From an uncultured Lachnospiraceae bacterium (GTDB lineage: Bacteria; Bacillota; Clostridia; Lachnospirales; Lachnospiraceae), in assembly GCA_934371475.1 (NCBI GenBank), contig CAKRNX010000007.1, positions 1 through 32,947 on the forward strand: a stretch of DNA of 32,947 nt. The letters are read 5' to 3'. A program made the translations under genes and the position numbers. The first letter of the stretch is position 1. Each line of letters begins with the position of its first letter. A model generated the notes under the pieces. It was not told where the DNA came from. It saw only the letters and a list, made by a program, of their open reading frames with translations, and ran no database searches. Shown here in pieces: positions 1 through 6,627 of the stretch.

Positions 1-47
1 TGCAGACCCACTTCTATGATAGCACAGGAGCTCATACTTATATCTAA
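1..47 (+). CDS. C-terminal tail of an unidentified protein (partial)
   Basis: Frame 3 of the plus strand is open from the window edge and reads QTHFYDSTGAHTYI followed by TAA at 45–47. A strong plus-strand terminator starts 12 bases later, which is the usual arrangement for the end of a gene. Only 14 residues are visible, so no family can be named. It could also be chance open sequence; the terminator is the main support. Confidence 0.4.
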   Translation, partial: QTHFYDSTGAHTYI

Positions 48-58
48 AGATCTGCCCT

Positions 59-86
59 CCCCCTGCATAGCAGGGGGTTTATTTTT
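59..86 (+). terminator. Intrinsic terminator of the gene entering from the left
   Basis: A CCCCCTG / CAGGGGG stem with a 5-base loop is followed by a T-rich run (GTTTATTTTT). It closes the plus-strand gene whose tail enters at the left edge. Confidence 0.8.
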
Positions 87-102
87 ACTGTGACACAAAA
101 AG

Positions 103-146
103 AAGTCCCCCGCCGGGTGCTCTATCAAGCACCCGGCGGGGGACTT
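103..146 (-). terminator. Strong terminator downstream of the amylase gene
   Basis: Perfect 19-base-pair inverted repeat (arms 103–121 and 128–146, 6-base loop) beginning AAGTCCCCCGCCGGG. It lies 48 bases past the amylase stop codon. T-rich or A-rich flanks on both sides suggest it can stop transcription from either direction, separating the convergent genes. Confidence 0.85.
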
Positions 147-193
147 TTCATACATTTACAACTATTCCGTAACTTTCATTCGATAACGGAGAA

Positions 194-2143
194 TTACTCC
201 AGGATCATCATGGAATACGGAGCCAGTGTCAGAGTCTGACCATCAAAGCTGCTGGTTTCGTCTGTTTCAGACTGATATACAACCTGTGTAAACTCACCGT
301 AATTCGGATCTGCAGCGATTTCCTGTGTCTGCTCGTTTCCTGTCAGGTTAATAACCACCAGCACACGCTGATCTTCTGTCATACGAATGTAGGAAATCAG
401 CTCCTGTGTATCCATATCATACTCATCAATATCACCGTTCATCAGAGCCGGAATCTCTTTTCTTGTTTTAATTACTTCTTTATAATGTGAAAGCATTGAT
501 TCCGGATCATCCTGCTGTGCTTCTACTGATGCTTCTCCGCCCAGGCTATAATGTACGGTATCGTAATTTGCCAGACCGTCTTTCGGCATTCCGCCTTCAA
601 AAGGTTTCTCAAACCATGACATACATTCACGGATGCTGGAATCCGGTTTTGCACCATTCATACCAACTTCTTCTCCGTAGTACAGGAACGGTTTGCCCGG
701 AAGTGTCAGCAGAAGATCTGCTGCTACCTTCGCATGATTTTCTGCCATTTCTGCATCGTCTCTCGGCACCGGATTTCCATTCGGATCCAGCTGAACAGCT
801 GCTGTCAGGATATCATCTGCGCTCTCATCGAATTTGTAACGCAGAAGGCTGATAAGACGGTTCTGATCATGGTTGGTAATAAACGGACAGTCAATGAACT
901 CGTAATCGGAACCTTCGCCTAACTTATCATAATAGCTGATCAGACCCTCTACGATATCAAGATCATCGGTCTCGCTCAGACGGTTGGTCTCTGATGCCTG
1001 TTCCGGATCATAAGCTGTGGTCTCATTGGAAACTGCCTCATAAATTTTTCCGGAAAGGTTGAAATCAAATACGCTGTGCAGTCCGCCATCTGTAAGGAAC
1101 GGAACTACATTGTCCACATTTTTCTCCCAAACTTCGCCTACCAGATAAACATCCGGATGCTCTGCTTCCAGAGATGCGCGGAAATCTCTCCAGTAATCCA
1201 TATTTTTCTCGAAAATATAATCTGAATAAATATTTGAATAATAATCACCGTAAATATGGCGTGCTGCATCCAGTCTGAAACCATCCACACCGGCATCCAG
1301 CCAGAAATCAGCTACATCCTTCATTTCCTGACGGAGTGCTTCGCTCTCATAATTCAGATCAGGCATTCCGGCTCCAAAAATACCGATAAAATCATAACCC
1401 GAAACAATGTTGCTCTTATCAGAGATTACTCCCCACTTCTCCATCTTTTCCGCTGTTTCATCTGTATTTCTCCATACAGTTTCTTCCGGTCCGTATGTTG
1501 CATTATCGTAGAGAGGATACTGTGCTTCATATCCTTCCATACTTCCGTGTTCCTCTAAATATGCCTCTTCCTCCTGATGAATTTCATCTGCGGTTTTCTC
1601 TACAAAGTTAGCATCTGCCGGAACAAATGTGAAATAATCCCAGTACGGGTTTGCGCTGCCATCCTCAAGAGTCGGTCCCTTGAGTGCTTCCTGGAACCAA
1701 ACATTGGCCCAGCTGCAGTGATTTACTACCAAATCCATGATGACATCAATGCCATATTCATGGCAGGTTGCCAGCATACTCTGAAAATCTTCCATGGTTC
1801 CATAATCGCTGTTTACTTCATAATAGTTCCGCACATCATATCCATGCTGGCTTCCTGAATCAGTGATCGGCATCAGCCAGATTCCTGTGATACCCAGATC
1901 TGCCAGATACGGGATCTGCTCTTCTACTCCCTTAAAATCACCGATATGATCTCCATCTGAATCACGGAATGCACGCACAAAAATTTCGTAATATACGTCT
2001 CCTTCCTGTTCATCAATCACGCCGTCTTTCGCAGTAAATGACTGGGATTCTTCCGCAAATACAGCTGTCTGACCGCCAAATGCCATGATTGCAGCAAGTC
2101 CTGCAGACAAAAACCGTTTTTCCCACTTCCTTTTTTTGTACAT
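194..2143 (-). CDS. Secreted alpha-amylase family glycoside hydrolase (GH13)
   Basis: This protein probably hydrolyses alpha-1,4-glucans or maltodextrins outside the cell. Residues 1–30 form a type I signal peptide (basic start, hydrophobic core, VFA before EES). The (beta/alpha)8 barrel carries the GH13 blocks: DLVVNH at 137–142, FRLDAARH with nucleophile D292, VGEVWE with acid/base E337, and TNHDQNR with transition-state stabiliser D426. A C-terminal beta domain follows from about 560. The 649-residue length is normal for a secreted bacterial GH13 enzyme, and I see no carbohydrate-binding module or sortase/S-layer anchor. The ATG at 2143 has an AGGAGG box 7 bases upstream. It has its own promoter with an embedded LacI/CcpA-like operator, and it lies just downstream of a sugar-sensing-type operon that may also control it. 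Exact substrate is not determinable by eye. Confidence 0.95.
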   Translation of the reverse strand: MYKKRKWEKRFLSAGLAAIMAFGGQTAVFAEESQSFTAKDGVIDEQEGDVYYEIFVRAFRDSDGDHIGDFKGVEEQIPYLADLGITGIWLMPITDSGSQHGYDVRNYYEVNSDYGTMEDFQSMLATCHEYGIDVIMDLVVNHCSWANVWFQEALKGPTLEDGSANPYWDYFTFVPADANFVEKTADEIHQEEEAYLEEHGSMEGYEAQYPLYDNATYGPEETVWRNTDETAEKMEKWGVISDKSNIVSGYDFIGIFGAGMPDLNYESEALRQEMKDVADFWLDAGVDGFRLDAARHIYGDYYSNIYSDYIFEKNMDYWRDFRASLEAEHPDVYLVGEVWEKNVDNVVPFLTDGGLHSVFDFNLSGKIYEAVSNETTAYDPEQASETNRLSETDDLDIVEGLISYYDKLGEGSDYEFIDCPFITNHDQNRLISLLRYKFDESADDILTAAVQLDPNGNPVPRDDAEMAENHAKVAADLLLTLPGKPFLYYGEEVGMNGAKPDSSIRECMSWFEKPFEGGMPKDGLANYDTVHYSLGGEASVEAQQDDPESMLSHYKEVIKTRKEIPALMNGDIDEYDMDTQELISYIRMTEDQRVLVVINLTGNEQTQEIAADPNYGEFTQVVYQSETDETSSFDGQTLTLAPYSMMILE

Positions 2144-2196
2144 ATCTTTTCCTCCTTTTGAGCTTACACAGTCTTTCAGTAAGCTTTGTTGGGAAT

Positions 2197-2225
2197 ATTC
2201 TAACCGGAAACGTTTCCATTGTCGA
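2197..2225 (-). promoter_or_regulatory. Sigma-A-type promoter of the amylase gene
   Basis: On the minus strand a -35 box TCGACA (2220–2225) and a -10 box TAGAAT (2197–2202) are separated by exactly 17 bases. Each matches consensus at 5 of 6 positions. The start codon follows about 54 bases downstream of the -10 box. Confidence 0.65.
2206..2217. promoter_or_regulatory. LacI/CcpA-type operator inside the amylase promoter
   Basis: GGAAACGTTTCC is a perfect 12-base palindrome centred on CG. In context (TGGAAACGTTTCCG on the minus strand) it fits the catabolite-responsive element pattern TGNAANCGNNNNCN. It fills the spacer between the -35 and -10 boxes, so a bound LacI-family protein would block polymerase. 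Whether CcpA or a local sugar repressor binds it cannot be told from sequence. Confidence 0.7.
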
Positions 2226-2278
2226 TATTGTTTTTTTACACACTATGCAACTTTCATTGGTATATATTACTATATTTT

Positions 2279-2300
2279 AAGGTGAATACCAAGGTGTATT
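2279..2300. promoter_or_regulatory. Short direct repeat upstream of the amylase promoter
   Basis: AAGGTGAATA and AAGGTGTATT lie 12 bases apart, about 55–75 bases upstream of the amylase -35 box. AraC-type regulators often bind direct repeats in such positions, and the adjacent operon encodes one. This is a weak candidate site. Confidence 0.3.
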
Positions 2301-2353
2301 TTGTGCATCATAAACATCGCAAAGCGCTGTGGTGCAAAAAAAAATCATGAATA

Positions 2354-3829
2354 CTACTGCTTTAACCCGCTTTTCGGGATCCGGAAACCAATCACTGTTT
2401 TGGTATACGGCGTACTCTCAATAAAAATTTCCACCTGTTCATGAAAATACAGCTGCATCCGGCGAAATACATTAATCAGACCAATCCCGGTCGTCTGTAT
2501 CTCATGCGACACACTCTGCGCCATGGTCTGCAGTTCTCTGACCTTTTCTTCTGTCATTCCCGGTCCGTCATCCTCCACATAAATAAGTACGCTCTCTCCT
2601 TCTTTCTTTATATGACAGCCAATCTGAATGCCTCTGGCACAGCAATCCACGCCATGTTTAACCGTATTTTCCACAAGCGGCTGCAAAATCATAAACGGCA
2701 CACACAGAGAATGGCACTGCGGATCGCAGTTCAGCTGATACCGGAAACGGCTACCAAACCGGAGCACCTGGATATCCATATAATTCCTGATCTGCTGCAG
2801 TTCCTGCTGAATGGTCACGATTTCCCCCTCCTGGTCCAGCACGCTGCGCAGATAACGGGCAATTGCTTCCGTGATATGCTGTGTCTGCGAAGCTCTTTCC
2901 ATATATGCCTGCTTCATAATCATATTCATGCAATTAAACAGGAAATGGGGATTGATCTGATTCTGAAGAGCTCTCAGCTCCAGCTGTACATTTCGATACT
3001 CCAGCTGCAGCCTTTTTTCATTTGCTTCTTTCTGTTCCAGTTCCAGCTTCTGCTGCTGTTTTAACCGCTCAATCTGTCTCTGTATCGTTTCCACCATATG
3101 GTAAAAGGAATCCATCAGGACGCCTGTTTCATCTTTCTGTGTCCTGTTCCATTCCGGCAGATCCCATATATTCTGCATCACCAGATTTGCCATTTCTGTA
3201 AGATGTACAATCGGATGCACAATGTTGCGGATTCTGAAAAACGCCAGGACCCCCAGCAAAATAATTACACTGCAAAATGCAATCAGCATCGTGCGCTGGC
3301 TCTCTGCCTGCCACTCTCCGATCCCTTTCATATTCTGTACCGATAAACTGTCGACAGATTGCTGGACATAGCTGATGTATTTGTTTAAAAGAGCATTCAT
3401 ATCGAAAAAATCCCGGTAGGCCTGCTGCGCCTCCTGCGTTTCCCCGCTTTTTGTCTTATTCAGGATCAGCATTCCCTGCTCTGAAAGATTCTCAGACAGA
3501 TAGATCAGATTTTCCACATAGGGATCCGGGAACGCTTCATAAAGCTTCCCGGCACTCTCTATCAGTTCTTCCGTGCTTTCTGTATACTCTGCTTTACATC
3601 TCGGGTCATCCGGCATATTCGAATACTGCTGCAATGCCGGGCCGTACTCTGTCAGAGCCTTTACATACCGGGATATTATATGATTTTGTTCAATCAGTGT
3701 CGTATATTCTCTGTTTACCATGCCCGCCAGATAAAAATTTCCAAAGAAAAAAATCAGAGAAGTCATAACAATCATGCCTACCAGCAATGTCAATTTTGCC
3801 TGCAGCGTATGGAATTTTTTACCTTTCAT
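2354..3829 (-). CDS. YesM/LytS-type sensor histidine kinase (system 1)
   Basis: Membrane kinase that should sense an extracellular or periplasmic-protein signal and phosphorylate the response regulator encoded just upstream. Transmembrane helices at about 11–36 and 181–198 frame a helical extracytoplasmic domain of about 145 residues. A HAMP-like linker and a long coiled coil (about 245–290) follow. The His_kinase block is NPHFLFN with H295, the N-box is PLVENTVKHG at 384–393, and the ATP lid has DDGPGM. I chose ATG 3829, eight codons inside the longest frame, because AAGGAG lies 8 bases upstream; the longer start has no such site. The frame overlaps the regulator gene by 11 bases, implying translational coupling. 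The family partners AraC-type regulators in carbohydrate uptake control. Confidence 0.92.
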   Translation of the reverse strand: MKGKKFHTLQAKLTLLVGMIVMTSLIFFFGNFYLAGMVNREYTTLIEQNHIISRYVKALTEYGPALQQYSNMPDDPRCKAEYTESTEELIESAGKLYEAFPDPYVENLIYLSENLSEQGMLILNKTKSGETQEAQQAYRDFFDMNALLNKYISYVQQSVDSLSVQNMKGIGEWQAESQRTMLIAFCSVIILLGVLAFFRIRNIVHPIVHLTEMANLVMQNIWDLPEWNRTQKDETGVLMDSFYHMVETIQRQIERLKQQQKLELEQKEANEKRLQLEYRNVQLELRALQNQINPHFLFNCMNMIMKQAYMERASQTQHITEAIARYLRSVLDQEGEIVTIQQELQQIRNYMDIQVLRFGSRFRYQLNCDPQCHSLCVPFMILQPLVENTVKHGVDCCARGIQIGCHIKKEGESVLIYVEDDGPGMTEEKVRELQTMAQSVSHEIQTTGIGLINVFRRMQLYFHEQVEIFIESTPYTKTVIGFRIPKSGLKQ

Positions 3830-5375
3830 CCTCAATTCTCCTTCGATACTCATTCACGGTAAGTCCCACTGTTTTTCGAAAAAGGGCACAAAAATATGTT
3901 TTGCTGGTATAACCGCACTCCCCGGTCAGTTCACTGATTGTTATATCCTCTTTCTGTGCAATCAACTCCTTCGCATGGTTCATTCTGATTTCTGTCAGCA
4001 GTGACACAAAATTTTTTCCCGTTTTATTTTTGAAAATACGGCTAAAGTATGTCTGCGTCATACCCATCCGCTGTGCAATTGCTGCCTGAGACAGATCCGA
4101 TGCATATTCTGTCCTCATAATCTCAAGAATCTGCTCCATTGATGCGTCTGTACTCTCCTCCTCAGGTATCGGACAGTCTGCTAAAATCTGATGAATCATT
4201 TCCTGCTGCTGTATCAAATCCTCTATAAATCCTTCACGGCTGATTTTTTCCATTACAAATGAAAGATCCCGGGTGTCAGAAAACATAACAACCGCATCAA
4301 AAAAAATACGAAGATATTCCCAGAATTTCTGCGGCGCACTCTGCGCATAATCACGTAATTCTGACAGAATCATATTTTCCAGATACCGGATTCGGTTATC
4401 CTGCAATAGGCGGAGCATCTTCTGCATATGAAATACATAGCGGTCTCTTGAAAATACCCTCGGGCACTGTTCCATCTGCGTATAGCAGCTAAAATCCCGG
4501 CTGATCATGGGCAGCAGCGACAGATCTTCCGGGATCTGGGATCCGGAAGTCTTTATCTGGTCCAGAGATGCAGATACCGCACTGACATAACAGGGCTGTT
4601 TCTGTCCCGTAAGCTGTTTCAGCGACCAGATTGCACACCGCAGCATGGTATACAGCAAAAACAGATCTCTTTTTTCCCGCGGCTGAACAAAAAGAAGAAT
4701 TCTATCCTTCTCTATCCGTGCGAACACATAAAATTTCCCCTGAAAGATCTGGCTGACAGACGAATAAATTTTCAACGCTTCTTTCGTCTCCATTCCCTCA
4801 GGCATATTCCATGCCTGGGCGATCCAGCACGCCTGCCACTGTCCGTTCTCCGGAAACCCGATCTCCCTCAGCCGTGGAAATACCTGTTCGTTTCCGTCAA
4901 GCATCTGCTGCAGTAATCTCCGATCTGCTTCATATCTGGTCTGAGTCATATGTTCTTCCAGTCTCTGTTCTGTTTCTTTCTGTTTTTCATTCTTTTCAAG
5001 TATCGATATACATCGATCCAGCACAGAAAGTATCTGCGTCTCTCCTGTCGGTTTCAGCAGATAATCCAGTACATTAAGCTTGATCGCCAGATATGCATAC
5101 TGAAATAATGAATACGATGTACTGATAATAATCAGCCCTGCGTATCCTTCCTCCCGCAGTTTCTGGCAAAGTTCCAGACCTGTGCACTCCGGAATCTGAA
5201 TATCTACAATCAGAATATCCGGCCGGTATTGCTTTGCCATCTCCAGCGCACTGTTCCCATCTCCGGCCTCAAAAGCGATCTGCAAAACCGGCCTCTTTTC
5301 TTCCATAATCATCCGGAGAGCCTGCCGTTCAATCAGCTCATCTTCCACAATCCCCACTGTATAATACTTACTCAT
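3819..5375 (-). CDS. YesN-type response regulator, REC plus AraC HTH (system 1)
   Basis: DNA-binding response regulator, probably an activator of carbohydrate genes. The receiver domain (1–120) has acidic residues E11/D12, phosphoacceptor D58 in LIVDIQIP, S85 and K108 in LLKPTG. A long central region (about 140–400) without a recognisable motif precedes two AraC helix-turn-helices at the C-terminus (about 415–518, SQAAIAQRMGMTQTYFSRIF and the TISELTGECGYTSKTYFCALF region). Length 518 matches the long YesN class. Two ATGs six bases apart are possible (5381 or 5375). I prefer the inner one because AAGGGGG is then 9 bases away rather than 3. It overlaps both the binding-protein gene upstream and the kinase gene downstream, so all three are one operon. 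Confidence 0.92.
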   Translation of the reverse strand: MSKYYTVGIVEDELIERQALRMIMEEKRPVLQIAFEAGDGNSALEMAKQYRPDILIVDIQIPECTGLELCQKLREEGYAGLIIISTSYSLFQYAYLAIKLNVLDYLLKPTGETQILSVLDRCISILEKNEKQKETEQRLEEHMTQTRYEADRRLLQQMLDGNEQVFPRLREIGFPENGQWQACWIAQAWNMPEGMETKEALKIYSSVSQIFQGKFYVFARIEKDRILLFVQPREKRDLFLLYTMLRCAIWSLKQLTGQKQPCYVSAVSASLDQIKTSGSQIPEDLSLLPMISRDFSCYTQMEQCPRVFSRDRYVFHMQKMLRLLQDNRIRYLENMILSELRDYAQSAPQKFWEYLRIFFDAVVMFSDTRDLSFVMEKISREGFIEDLIQQQEMIHQILADCPIPEEESTDASMEQILEIMRTEYASDLSQAAIAQRMGMTQTYFSRIFKNKTGKNFVSLLTEIRMNHAKELIAQKEDITISELTGECGYTSKTYFCALFRKTVGLTVNEYRRRIEDER

Positions 5376-6336
5376 CTGCATTTTCCCCCTTATCCAAAAT
5401 CGAAAGATCTCTCCGGCTGATGACAGAACAGCCTATATAAACAGTATCTTCCTCCGGGACTTCCCCCTTTGCCAGGCGGGCGGCAATTTTTGCGCTTTCA
5501 TAGCCAATCTTATAACTTTGCTGTACTATAATTGCATCCACAACTCCTTCTTCCAGAAGTTCCATCATCTTTTCTGAGCGGTCGAATGTAATCAGATGAA
5601 TCTTCCCTTCCAGATGCATTTGTTTCAGGATCTGCGCATACAGCGTTGTTTCTGATTCCATCAGCCCGAAAATCGCCTGTATGTCCGAATTTTCCCGAAG
5701 CAATTCTTCCAGGCTGTAATTTGACATTCGTTCGGAATACCATGGCATCTCCGAAAATTTAATTTCCACATCCGGCCATTTCCGCTCCAGTGCCTCACAG
5801 ATTCCATGAAAGCGTTCTATAACAGCGGCGACATTCTCATTGTTCTGAAGCATAACTGCTCCGCTGCCGATCCCGTACAGTTTATCCAGAGTCTGTACCG
5901 CCAGATACCCTGCCTGTCTGTTATCTGTTCCCACATATACATCACGCAACCCCTTTCCTGCGTCCGAATCTACCAGAATAATTTTCATTCCTTTCTCTCG
6001 CGCTTCTTCTACTACCTCTGTGTTGGGCAGATTCCCGTCCGCAATAATCACATCTACCCCGGACATTAGCACCAGTTTCCACGCATCTTCTGCATTCCAT
6101 GTCATTGCATCCTTATCTTCCAGAGAAATATCAATATCAAAAAAAGAAAGACCTTCTTCCTGACAGCCATCCTCAATTCCCTGCAGCATTTCCTGCCAGT
6201 AGGTTGATTTTACTGAAAGGATCCCTGCAATTCGCGATGTGGCTGCTTCCGCTTCCTGAACGCCCGTAATCTGCGGGAAGCTGCAAAGCACACCGCCTAT
6301 GACTGCTGCGATCCCCCATTTTCTTAATCTGTTCAT
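5368..6336 (-). CDS. Exported periplasmic-binding-protein-like sensor component (system 1)
   Basis: Substrate-binding protein of the ribose/xylose-binding (Peripla_BP_4) fold, probably the extracellular ligand sensor of this operon and not a transporter part, since no ABC genes are nearby. The N-terminus is a signal peptide or anchor (hydrophobic 8–25, then AEAA near 32). No proper lipobox precedes C18. The fold is shown by alternating strands and by VDSDAG and VGTDNRQAG at 135–143, the latter typical of sugar-binding proteins. It is the first gene of the operon, overlapping the regulator gene by a few bases. Established precedent: XylFII–LytS–YesN of Clostridium beijerinckii, where a xylose-binding protein works with the kinase. 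The ribosome site (GAGGGGG) is distant, so initiation may be weak. Confidence 0.88.
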   Translation of the reverse strand: MNRLRKWGIAAVIGGVLCSFPQITGVQEAEAATSRIAGILSVKSTYWQEMLQGIEDGCQEEGLSFFDIDISLEDKDAMTWNAEDAWKLVLMSGVDVIIADGNLPNTEVVEEAREKGMKIILVDSDAGKGLRDVYVGTDNRQAGYLAVQTLDKLYGIGSGAVMLQNNENVAAVIERFHGICEALERKWPDVEIKFSEMPWYSERMSNYSLEELLRENSDIQAIFGLMESETTLYAQILKQMHLEGKIHLITFDRSEKMMELLEEGVVDAIIVQQSYKIGYESAKIAARLAKGEVPEEDTVYIGCSVISRRDLSILDKGENADE

Positions 6337-6480
6337 TATATTTTTAATCCCCCTCTTTCTTCATCAATTCCATCATATCAAATTGTGAAAAAGATAACCA
6401 GTCTAATCTTATATCGGATTTCTATAATTATGCGGACATCACCAGAAGCTCATGCAAGGCTGCATAGCATCTTGGTATAC

Positions 6481-6617
6481 CCGGAGGCTTTTTTATTTCA
6501 CAGGACGCAATTTTCTGTGAAATAAAAAAGCCCCAGCAGAAATTAACAGGGTCTATTACCTGTCTTATACTGCTGAGACTTTTATTGCATACTCAGAAAG
6601 AACAAAAGTGTGCTTCG
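6481..6617 (+). repeat. Split partial copy of the 141-base intergenic repeat
   Basis: CCGGAGGCTTTTTTATTTC and the following CACAGGA-GCAATTT-CTGTGAAATAAA hairpin (6481–6525) match the end of the unit duplicated at 29.48–29.76 kb. AGAACAAAAGTGTGCTTCGC (about 6599–6618) matches the junction and start of that unit. The middle is replaced by unrelated hairpin sequence. Confidence 0.6.
6486..6575 (-). terminator. Double hairpin terminator after the TPR–AAA gene
   Basis: Read on the minus strand, a CAGCAG / CTGCTG hairpin (6570–6575 with 6534–6539, enclosing an ACAGG/CCTGT stem) is followed by GGGGCTTTTTT. A perfect 18-base-pair inverted repeat comes next (GGCTTTTTTATTTCACAG at 6486–6503 with its complement at 6515–6532). 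The first hairpin plus T run is the likely intrinsic terminator. The second matches the terminator-like end of the 141-base repeat at 29.6 kb. Confidence 0.75.
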
Positions 6618-6627
6618 CTCCCCCCGA

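Noticed and set aside
2226..2353. Terminator after the system 1 kinase gene (TGCA..TGCA next to an A/T run near 2320–2345)
   Set aside because: Pairing is weak and interrupted, so I could not support it; read-through into the amylase gene remains possible.
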